NCBI GenBank assembly: GCA_964036315.1
Contig: OZ038492.1
Span: 33,139,738-33,203,737 of the forward strand
Reading direction: 5' to 3'
Origin: Acanthosepion esculentum
Lineage: Eukaryota; Mollusca; Cephalopoda; Sepiida; Sepiidae
DNA length: 64,000 nt
The notes under the pieces were generated by a model. It made no database searches and was not told the DNA's origin. It saw only the letters and a program-made list of their open reading frames with translations. This document shows, piece after piece, positions 13,301 to 25,300 of the stretch. The position numbers were made by a program, and so were the translations under genes. Position 1 is the first letter of the stretch, and the number at the start of each line of letters is the position of its first letter.

Positions 13301-16300
13301 AGGAGTTCTACACAGAAAAGCTTTTTTCAAAGAACTACTACTTTGTGTAACTGATTTATGAATTTAAGCGTAGTACTAGAGTGGCAGCTAGGTCTCAATT
13401 TTGATGCTGAAATTGCTCGATGTAACCATGTTCTATTCTAATAGTTTCTTCTCCTACACTTCTCCCCTATGGAACTCTCTTCTGGCTTCCTGCATTCTTG
13501 TCAACTACAATCTTCAAAAATTTAAATGTAATGTCAATCACCATGTTTTGTCTTTAAAAAAACTTCTTTTATTGTCCTTTCTACTCAACATTTTCTCCTT
13601 GCTTCTTAGTGAGTTTATCAGTTTTCTTGGAGTGAAAAAAATAAAAAAAAAACAGACTATGTAGATGCTTCCTTGATCACTACAAACTTAGCTTGTTCAA
13701 GTCAAGTGTCAATTGTTGTCTATCCTTCTTATCCTCATGTTCTTCACATCTTTTTATGTCCTCTTACATTCATATTAGGCACCTCATTCAGTAACCCTCT
13801 ACCTTGAGCGGCTCTTGAACCTTGTATTGGATGAACTTTAGTATAACAAATAAAGACATAAATAAAGATTTATTCCTGTTTCATCCAATATATATTTTTT
13901 TTACAATGTAATGACAATCTGTCCCATTTTTGGAGGGAAAAATGCAACAAAAGGAAGCTTGTCTCTGTAATGAACTTTTATGAGAGAAAGTGGCTGATGA
14001 AAAAATTGATTTTGTTATCTTGTTAGTTATGCCCATTATTATTATTATTATTTGCTAATAAGACATGACAAACATAAAATCCTGCTATATATGTATTCTT
14101 AATGTGCTCGACGATATTTCAAGAGGATATAACAGTAAGCAACTCCCAAGAAATCCTTGCACAACTGAATGCTTTATTTAGCTCTACCAAAATGAAAGCA
14201 CTGCATGCTTTATTTAGCTCTACCAAAATGAAAGCACTGCAGGCTTTATTTAGCTCTACCAAAATGAAAGCACTGCAGGCTTTATTTAGCTCTACCAAAA
14301 TGAAAGCACTGCAGGCTTTATTTAGCTCTACCAAAATGAAAGCACTGCAGGCTTTATTTGGCTCTACCAAAATGAAAGCACTGCAGGCTTTATTTAGCTC
14401 TACCAAAATGAAAGCACTGCAGGCTTTATTTAGCTCTACCAAAATGAAAGCACTGCAGGCTTTATTTAGCTCTACCAAAATGAAAGCACTGCAGGCTTTA
14501 TTTAGCTCTACCAAAATGAAAGCACTGCAGGCTTTATTTAGCTCTACCAAAATGAAAGCACTGCATGCTTTATTTAGCTCTACCAAAATGAAAGCACTAC
14601 AGGCTTTATTTAGCTCTACCAAAATGAAAGCACTACAGGCTTTATTTAGCTCTACCAAAATGAAAGCACTGCATGCTTTATTTAGCTCTACCAAAATGAA
14701 AGCACTGCAGGCTTTATTTAGCTCTACCAAAATGAAAGCACTGCATGCTTTATTTAGCTCTACCAAAATGAAAGCACTGCAGGCTTTATTTAGCTCTACC
14801 AAAATGAAAGCACTGCAGGCTTTATTTAGCTCTACCAAAATGAAAGCACTGCAGGCTTTATTTAGCTCTACCAAAATGAAAGCACTGCAGGCTTTATTTA
14901 GCTCTACCAAAATGAAAGCACTGCAGGCTTTATTTAGCTCTACCAAAATGAAAGCACTGCAGGCTTTATTTAGCTCTACCAAAATGAAAGCACTGCAGGC
15001 TTTATTTAGCTCTACCAAAATGAAAGCACTGCAGGCTTTATTTAGCTCTACCAAAATGAAAGCACTGCAGGCTTTATTTAGCTCTACCAAAATGAAAGCA
15101 CTGCAGGCTTTATTTAGCTCTACCAAAATGAAAGCACTGCAGGCTTTATTTAGCTCTACCAAAATGAAAGCACTGCAGGCTTTATTTAGCTCTACCAAAA
15201 TGAAAGCACTGCAGGCTTTATTTAGCTCTACCAAAATGAAAGCACTGCAGGCTTTATTTAGCTCTACCAAAATGAAAGCACTGCAGGCTTTATTTAGCTC
15301 TACCAAAATGAAAGCACTGCAGGCTTTATTTAGCTCTACCAAAATGAAAGCACTGCAGGCTTTATTTAGCTCTACCAAAATGAAAGCACTGCAGGTTTAT
15401 TTAGCTCTACCAAAATGAAAGCACTGCATGCTTTATTTAGCTCTACCAAAATGAAAGCACTGCAGGCTTTATTTAGCTCTACCAAAATGAAAGCACTGCA
15501 GGCTTTATTTAGCTCTACCAAAATGAAAGCACTGCAGGCTTTATTTAGCTCTACCAAAATGAAAGCACTGCAGGCTTTATTTAGCTCTACCAAAATGAAA
15601 GCACTGCAGGCTTTATTTAGCTCTACCAAAATGAAAGCACTGCATGCTTTATTTAGCTCTACCAAAATGAAAGCACTGCAGGCTTTATTTAGCTCTACCA
15701 AAATGAAAGCACTGCAGGCTTTATTTAGCTCTACCAAAATGAAAGCACTGCAGGCTTTATTTAGCTCTACCAAAATGAAAGCACTGCAGGCTTTATTTAG
15801 CTCTACCAAAATGAAAGCACTGCAGGCTTTATTTAGCTCTACCAAAATGAAAGCACTGCAGGCTTTATTTAGCTCTACCAAAATGAAAGCACTGCAGGCT
15901 TTATTTAGCTCTACCAAAATGAAAGCACTGCAGGCTTTATTTAGCTCTACCAAAATGAAAGCACTGCAGGCTTTATTTAGCTCTACCAAAATGAAAGCAC
16001 TGCAGGCTTTATTTAGCTCTACCAAAATGAAAGCACTGCATGCTTTATTTAGCTCTACCAAAATGAAAGCACTGCAGGCTTTATTTAGCTCTACCAAAAT
16101 GAAAGCACTGCAGGCTTTATTTAGCTCTACCAAAATGAAAGCACTGCAGGCTTTATTTAGCTCTACCAAAATGAAAGCACTGCAGGCTTTATTTAGCTCT
16201 ACCAAAATGAAAGCACTGCATGCTTGTTGAAACCTTTCAGTCAAGCTCAACTTATGCATTATATTAAACACTGATTATTTAGTTGGGATACATATGAAAG

Positions 16301-19300
16301 TTTAACAAAGCATTATTGCTGTTTAAAATGCTTATACATTAAAAGGTCATGAAATAAAATCAAAATATATACACCTGATCATGCATACACTTATATATCT
16401 TTCATGGGAGTAAGCTGCTTAATCTGTAGAGTATTTAATATAACTGTCAGGCATTTTATACGTATCTGACACGATTTATTAAACTCTGAGGCAGAGTGAA
16501 GGAATAGAAGATAAGACTATCTGCTTACTTTGAAAAATCATTTAAAATATTGGTTTTTATCTGTGATTGAATATTGACCTTTGGCATCAGTGGAAGATAT
16601 GTAGGTTTTTCAGATACAAGGTAAGCCTTCTTATTTGCAAAGTTTAACTTAGTCTGCACAAGACCATAGCAGTGATGCAACCAGTAAGAACCAAACACCC
16701 CACATGAAGGGGGATGAGCTGGAGGAACTGTGGCTATCAAAGCAAAAATATAATTTACAATACTGTGACATCTGAAACTAACTTCATTTGATTCCCCACT
16801 TTATTTTTTTAACTACTGTACCCCCAAGAGCCACTCAAGGTAAATGAGGTTGCTGCAAGAACATAAAGAAAGGGAGCAAGTATATGTAGGAGAGATAACA
16901 ATTGAATTTAGACATGAAGAGGTTAAGATTGTAATGATTTGAGAAGCATCTTTATCCATTCCACAATGCAGCCTCCACTCGATTTTATAAATATTTCACA
17001 TGCAATCAGATAGAGTTTAGATACTTTTTTTAATATTACACAGTATAGGAGGTTAATGCAAGAAAAAACGATACACAAACATCAAGAACACTATTGAAAA
17101 ACAATTAAATGATTATCTAAATATGGTGGAAAGTCAACTTGTATCTAAGTACAACCATTTCTATGATTTTTTTTGTTGATCTCCTTGCCACTGATGATGT
17201 CTCTGGCAACTAATTAGTCCAGACAGTGACCTACACTTTAAGCCACAGGTTTTGCAAGCAAGCTTAAAATTTGCTGCATTCTGAAAATACATACATACAA
17301 TTGATAGGAAAAGCACTTACCTCTTCTTTAGTAAAATGCCGTTGTGCAATAGATAGTTTGTAGTTTGATTGGTTGTCAATACAGTACCGTGGAGCAAAAG
17401 TCACAATATTGGTGTCCCGATACATACCACGCCCTTGCTTGACTTCAATTCCAATAGTAAACACCCTACAAGACAAACAATAAGAAAAATTTCAATCTCT
17501 AAATCTAAATATTTATTTTATTAGTTAAAATGTACAGAATGCAAATGAGAGCAAAAAAAAGTTTATCAAGATCTGACATAGGAAAAAAAAATGAATGGTT
17601 AACCTTTGTGATAGCAAATAAAACGATGTATCAAAAGGACAGTTATTCCCTTGACACCACTATTGCTGTATCCATTTTTGACACCCTCGGCAATGTTTAG
17701 TTACAAAATTATAAAAATATGCAAACCAAGTACAATGCAATATTATTTACCTTTTATAAAAATTTATTTACCATATATAAAGAAATGAATTTGAAAAGAA
17801 TTTTTTTTTTTTTTCAAAGAGTTATAAAAAAAAAATTACAAAATTATCAAAATATATAAACGAATTACAATGCAATATTTGTCATTTACCATTTCATAAA
17901 TAATTATGAAAACGTGTTTTATTCAATCTAATAAATAAATAAATAAATAGTGTTTCATAAGAAAATGTATAAATCCGTGTTCCTGTTTGGGTTTTAATAA
18001 AATCATAATCATTGCTTTTTTAAAAAAACAAACATTGCCAAGAGAGTTAAGTGTATACAGTAACAGGAGTGTCAAGGGAATAACTGTTCTTTTGACACAC
18101 ACCATTCTTTTTTTTTTTTTTTTTTAAGGTGGGCACAAAGGTTAAACATCACCAAATATTTATATGGCTAAGTTTTATACTTTATAAGAACATAATATAT
18201 ATAATATATGCTTATATTATAATGTATTTGCATCAACTAGCTTTCAATCTCATATCAAAATTTAATTTATAAGAACAATAAGCGTGCATGTATTTATATT
18301 ATTTACATCCCAGAAATTCAGACAGAAAGCTTGCATGTGCTATCGTTTCAAATACTTAAGTCATTAACAAATTGGCTTTGTAGTTCAATTTTAGTTGCTG
18401 TAAAATTAGTGCTAAACAGTCTTATAATAAATTTGGCTTCTTCTATGTGCTGTATCCCTTCAGGATGTTGCCAATCATGGATCTACACAATTTTCTGTCT
18501 TCTGTAGCTCTTAATAAATTGTCTTTTTGTTATCTCACCTAATTTATTAAGAGCTACAAAAGACAGGAAATTAGTATAATTTAATTTTAAGCAAATCATA
18601 TCTAAAAACAACCAAATATTTTTGTAAACTGCAACCATAAAGTAAAAGATAAAATTGTAATTTTAAAAACAGTTTTATTGTTTCATAAACTGAGAAATGT
18701 TTTTTTCATCTGTAGTAAAGAGTGCTATGTATGCAAGCAAAACATTTTGTCTGTCAGATGCACTTTTTTCTTTTTCTTTTTTAAAATCATTTCATCCCAA
18801 GCAAAGCATTAATGCTACTAAGATATAAGGGGTTACTGGGAATGGAAGAAAATGAGAAGACTTTACTGAGGAGAAAGGACAATAAGAGAACAGGTTTTAA
18901 GAAGACAGAATATTGCTATTGACATTGCATCTAAATTTTTTTGAAAATCATAGGTAGCAGGAAAGCAAGAAATCAGAAGAGAGTTCAACAGGTGGGAAGT
19001 GTGAGAAAAGGAACTATTAGAATCAAACTTATAGTTAATTCTAGCTATTTCAACAGTAAAATGATGAGACCTACTTGCCAATCTAGTACTGTGCTTAAAT
19101 TCATGCAGTTATGGTACTAATGGTGAGATCTCAGAACTGCTGCCATCATATTAAGCCATCAGAAAATCATGCTACCATAAGAAAGTCATGCTATACCATT
19201 CGTCCATACATAGAATACTGTTGTCATATATGGTCTGGTGTACCAGGAGTTCATTCTGAGGTTCTCAACAAAACCCAAAGACAGGTATGCAATGTGATTG

Positions 19301-22300
19301 GTCCTGACTGGGGGTCTCAACTCCAGTCACTTTCTCACTGATATAATGTGGCTTCCCTCTGTCTTTTCTACAAATATTTTCATGGTAACTGCTCTGACAA
19401 GCTATTTTCACTGGTGCCTTGACTGCATAAATTTAAGCATGCTACTAGGTTGACATTTTGGTCCCGCCCTTTTACTGTTGAAACAGTTAAATGTAGCCGT
19501 TTCTTCTACTCAAACAGTTGCTTCTCTCATACTTCCTGACAGTAGAACTCCATTCCTCTTACCTGCTTCCCTGATAACTATAATCTTCAAAAATTTAAAT
19601 GTAATGTCAATTGACATTTGTTGTTTTCATTCACATTCTTCTTTTTATCTTACTCTGTTCCTCTTGTTATCCTTTCCTCACCCCCCACCTATACCCAATC
19701 TTTTCCCTTACTCTGTAGCTCCTTGGATACTAGTGGCACTCCCACCTTAATTGGGGTGAAATGCTTAAAAAAGATTTTCTTCCTCTTAGGAAGAAATAGT
19801 GTGACTTTATTATGGTAGAGAGAAGCAGTCTGCAAGCACATCTCTAGCTGTGACAACCAGACCACATTAACCTGTAACATACAAGGTTTTGTTTTTCTTA
19901 CATCTCTGCTAGACTTTTTGAAAGAGTTTGTCCAGAATAAAACAAAGTCTCTGTTAAATGACCTCACACTTTATCTGCATTAAAAACTTATGTTATTGTA
20001 TTTGAGAAACCAGAACTTTGAAAGGGGCACAACACAATGCAAATTTCCCCTCAAGTAGGAGTAAAGAGAACCCCAATATCATGACATGAAATTATATTGG
20101 GTCAAGAAAAGCTTGAAGACAAAAAGAGACAAGAAATAGAATTAGAAAAGAATGATATCAGACAGATGCCCAAATAGGGATGTTTAACCAACATCTCGAA
20201 TTAGGGTTGTCAAAATTGGAATGGTAATATTAGCAGTTTCCTTATCAGGAAACATTTGGCATTTGTTGGACAAGCAGCCAGTGCAACTGTCAGTTGAAAT
20301 TTTGAAACAATTTTTCAGAACAGGTTTCTTCAGTTTAGTAGACGTTATCACTATTTCCAGTGCTGACTGGGGTTTCCTTCCTACCCACTTATTTGAAGTA
20401 ATGTTGAATGTCAACATCTTTTTTATATCATTTTCTCTTCAAGTTACACGTGTAATCCATTTTAGTTGTTGCTGCTGTTGAAAGTTCTTAAATTATCTAA
20501 CTTCTGTTATTTGGGACAGTTCTTTGTGATTCTATAGCACCAGTCATAAGGTTTGAAAAAGGATGGTCTTCACCAAGACCCACAGGCTTCACTCACTCAG
20601 TCATTTTTAACCACTTATTTGAGAAAGTGATTGTATACAGCTGACAGTTTAGAGATTTCTGAATGGGTTTGGCACCATGCAGGACATTGATATAAAATTC
20701 TCAACCTGACAAGGCTATTTAAGAACATGGGCTGAGTTTTCAGGTTATTTTGATTTTGTAGCAATCTGCAGTGTTGAGCAAAACTCCCTCCAGTGCAGTC
20801 AATTCTGTTTAATTTGTTATAACTGACCAATACACCCACGTATTTGAAGTGTTTAGTATTTACTAATTACACATTGCGAATTTATATGATGGATTCAGTG
20901 TAGGTGCCATCACTGATTTCCTTCCAATTCCAGATAATAGTTTCCGTTTTGTAGAGGTCTAGCTTGTCCTATTTCCTGGAACAATTGGTGGAGGATGTTG
21001 ATTTTCTGTTTAAGATCATTCTTATAACAACTAAGAATGCCTATGTCATCAGCATCAGTACATTGACCTCAGGGGGGAAAGCAGGAACTATTATTAGATT
21101 ATTTTAGAATCTAATATAGAATGTTTAAATGATCAGTGCCCATCTCTTTACTTTTGTGTTTGTAAATGTGCAGGGCATAGTCTAGGAAAAAGATTAAAAA
21201 TAGACTAGGGCTCTTACTTCCTCCTTGTCATACTCCTGATGAGGTTTGAAATGTTTCCATATTGAGATCCTTGACAGACGCGTAAGATCTTCTGGACCAA
21301 TAATGTTCTTCTATTAAATCAATGCATTCAGAGCTTGGAAAGCGGTTTCTAATGGATGAGAACAGGAAATCTCTATTGATGTGCCCATATGCTGTTGTGA
21401 GGTCAACATTGCTGGTATACAATTTCATATTAGAAAAGTCTTCGTCAGCTTAGAGAGTGCAGTCATCTCCATACAGTAACAAGATCAGGCTCCTGCATTC
21501 ACTGGTATTCACTATATTTCTGTATGCATGCGAGACAGATGCTCACAAAGAAAGATACAGGCACTGGAAATGAGATGCCATCGAACCATCCCGAGCATCT
21601 CATGCCTTGACCACATCAACAAGCTTGTACACAATAAAATTCAGCAGCATATTGGCCCCCAAGACCTTCTCACTACAGTGAAGAAAAGGAAGCTGAGATG
21701 GTATGGCTGCATAACATGATCAGATGGCCTTGCAAAGACAGTTCTTCAAGGAACCATGGTGGAATGTAGGAGGAGGGAGAAACAGAAGAAAAAGTGGAGT
21801 GACAATATGTGAAATGAGAAACCATTTGCGGAGACCCAGGCCCTGGCACAAGATAGCAACAGACAGAGGAGACTGGTGGACAACTCAGCATTTCAGCGTC
21901 CTAATGAGTCCTTCCAGGGTTAAGGGTGAAAGCTAAGTCAAGCCAAGCCAAGCAGAAAGGAATGCAATTTCCTGAAGTTGTTTAATAACATATATACCAT
22001 CATTACATCCCTTACCAGTAGAACTGAGAGCAACAAGCAAACAAGGTTAAAACAAAGTTTATCTGTCAAGAGTGGTTTGAACAGTAGAGTAATGTAACAT
22101 ATTTAAGGGCTGCAAAACTTGTGAAAATAGTAGACAAATGAATAAATGCTGAGAAACAGTTGTAAAGCAAGAAAAAAAAAATCTTTCACTCATAACCAAT
22201 ATGACAGAAAAGATGTAAACGAAAAAAAGGAAAAAATGCAGGAAGGATATATGCTTACCAGTCAGGACTGTTAGTATCTTTTGAGGAGATGTGTACTTGA

Positions 22301-25300
22301 CGAGTACCAATGCCACTATCAAGAGAGAAACGGGAACACCTGCAAGAAGAAACAGTTACAAATGTACTCAACTTATCTATTTGTCTATCCATATTTTAAG
22401 TATCTACAAATCATTATTTTTATTACTAAATTAATAACAAGCAAGATTACAAAGCATTATAAAGAATTAGTCAAAGAAAATATTTTGAAGCAAGATTTAT
22501 ATGCAAATGAGGAGTAATACCAAGTAACTTAAATTTTACTGAGTAGCAGAATTTTTGAAATTTTGAAACAAAATATTGAACTAATGCAGTTAAAATCAAT
22601 TATTCATATGAACTATTAGTTAATTAAGTTCTATCTCAACAATTTTGTCTCTAGCACTTCTCACTTGTAGAACTCTCTTCCGTCTTGCTTTCCCGTCAAC
22701 GGATCTTCAAAAATTTAAATGCAATATCAACTATCATCAGTCTCTTTCATACTTGTACATTTTATTGTCCTCTCTTCTTAATGTTTTTTTTTTCTCAGAT
22801 TATTTCACACTCAGTAACCACTTACATCTTAGTGGCTTTATCACCTTGCTTGGGGTGAAATGCTTAAAAAAAGTTTCAGTGTTTCATTTATTACTAAAAT
22901 ATTTACCTACTGGCAAACCAACAATATCAACACATGACATGATATTGTTCTATTGATAAAGTTACATTCAAAGTCTACAAAAAATAAGAGAAACAATGCA
23001 AAGATATTTTATAAAAAATTGAATAAGCATAAGATATATACAAACTACATTGCAATTTGGAGGTTCCTTTGCAGAATGATAGCAACATTTGTGTGCAGTT
23101 AAGATGAAAGCCAGTTCATTCTACACAGATGTAAACTAATAGCAGATCTTTGTATGAAATGCCTTGATTCTGAAGTCAGAAATTAATAGCCACATTGTAA
23201 GTTTGAAACCTTAAAATGGGTTGTAAGGATGATTTGACAGCTAAAAAAATGTTTACTAACTTAAGAGTTTGCAAAAGATAAAATAATGCTGGAAATTGCA
23301 ACAAATTATCATCAGGTACCACTGAATTGAAATTAATTGAAGATCTTAGACAACTAATGCAAATCTGATAAGAGCAAGTAGAGGCCTTTATCTTGCCAAT
23401 CTATGGCCCATATCAAGAAAGATATGCAAAATCTGTCTTTGCCAAATCAGAAACATTTTAGTTACTGTGATAGTGAGAAGGCGTTGATGTTAGATATCCT
23501 AGATATCATTTAGTAGGGTTTCTTTAATAGAAATTCATAAAGAAAATTGAATGAAATGGACAAGAGCAAATTTTCAATCATTCTTTTCACTAATGAACAT
23601 CATTCCTCCCTTGAAGGGTCAGACATCTCGAGCAAAGGTTGAATGGCTACTAGTAGAAACAAACCTCACAGGTTGAGACATTGGTAAGGTGGGGGTGTTG
23701 TGATGTTTTTGGGTGGAATTGTAGATAGTGGAGTAGTGAACATGTTTTTAAAATAACTAAGATATACATTGATTTTTTGAAGGCACACATGGAGCCATGG
23801 TTCAAGAAACTAAATGCTTTCAGAAAGATGATTCTGAGTCACAACAATTCTCCTTGAAATTCAGCAATGAAAACTAATGAATATCCAGATAAAATGCGTT
23901 TCAAAGACACTTGCTTGATGAAGAGGCCAGTTTGTTCACTTGACCTAAACCAGAGTGAAAACTTGGAGCATTCTGTAGAAGAAGAATTAGATTGGCAGAT
24001 AGCAATTTACCAGCAGAAATGAATGTTGGAAAGCCATTCTGAAAGTCATGCAATCTGTTTCATATGAAGAAGTAAAATAGCTTACGAAATCAATGGATGA
24101 ACAACTTATGGACTAGTTTCAGAACAAGGGACATACATTTTGCATTAATATTGTCTTTATGCTTTTGTCATAATTACAATGACATTGGTTTTCATTTTTT
24201 CTTTAGAACATTTTACTTTGTAATTTTTAATTACAACAAAGTTCTTTTGAGTTTCAATAACCTAGCTAATAATGTGAAACTTAGAAAATCCAGTAAAATC
24301 CATAACAATGTTTCCACATCATAAGAGTGACATAAATTCTATTATAATTCATACGAATTTGAAATATCCTGCATATTAATTATTTCTGTGAAACCATTCA
24401 TTTTTAAAACTTAGGAAAATTAAAAGTGGCTAATAATTTGAGGTGTAATGTAGATTAACAAACAGTTTCCATAGTGAGAAGATGAAATTATCTCATTACA
24501 TTTGTGCTTACATACATATCCAACATTACAACTTGAACTGACAATAAAACTAATGCAAAGTAAACTTTCTTGGACATTTGATTCCTCAGGTTTTAGATAT
24601 TTATTGTGTGTCATTTATTCTGAGAAAGACTTAGGCGAAGATTTAATCTCTACAAAAAGAAAACAACAGCTGAGAAGAAACTGATATGCATTACTTACCA
24701 TTGAGGAAAAATGTTTTCATTTGGCATTGTTAGCTTTCCTGCTCTCATTGAACATCTGTAAACATGGGAAATTAAGTCTTACTTGAAGTTATGATACAGT
24801 GATAAAAAAATGGTAAATGTTGCAAGCATCAAAATGGTGCCATAAATCTCTTATCAAAGAAAGTATCTCAATCATGTCACAATAAAAGTCGTCTTTTGTG
24901 CCTGCAACAGTGTACAAGCATCAGAGTGATGAATTCAGAGACCAACAGGATGAAAGGAATAAATTATTTATGAGTAATTTTATTATAATTTGATTAAAAG
25001 ATAATTACTTTTAATTCACATTTATTCAAATTATGTGAGAAATGATACATTTGAATAAAAATCAATGCTTAGCCAAGTTAATTTTGACATTACCTGAAAC
25101 TATCCTTGAATAGCAAAAAAAACAAAAGCAAAAAAAAAAAACAAAACAAAAAAGTTTCAAATACTCTAAAATGAATCTCAAAATGACAACTGTAAAGTGT
25201 ACCTATTTTTCATGTACATATTAACCACAGATGAAGTAAGTTTTTTTAAACTGTTAAAAGAATATTTGATATAAAGTGTAACAGTATTGTCTCATTTGTC

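Noticed and set aside
14171..16221. CRISPR-like array
   Set aside because: The copies are strictly head to tail without unique spacers, and the genome is eukaryotic.
14102..16271. Long open frames of about 438, 419, 299 and 271 codons on both strands
   Set aside because: They are by-products of the 36-bp array, whose length is a multiple of three. They are symmetric on both strands, broken by a 1-base deletion, and have no domain.
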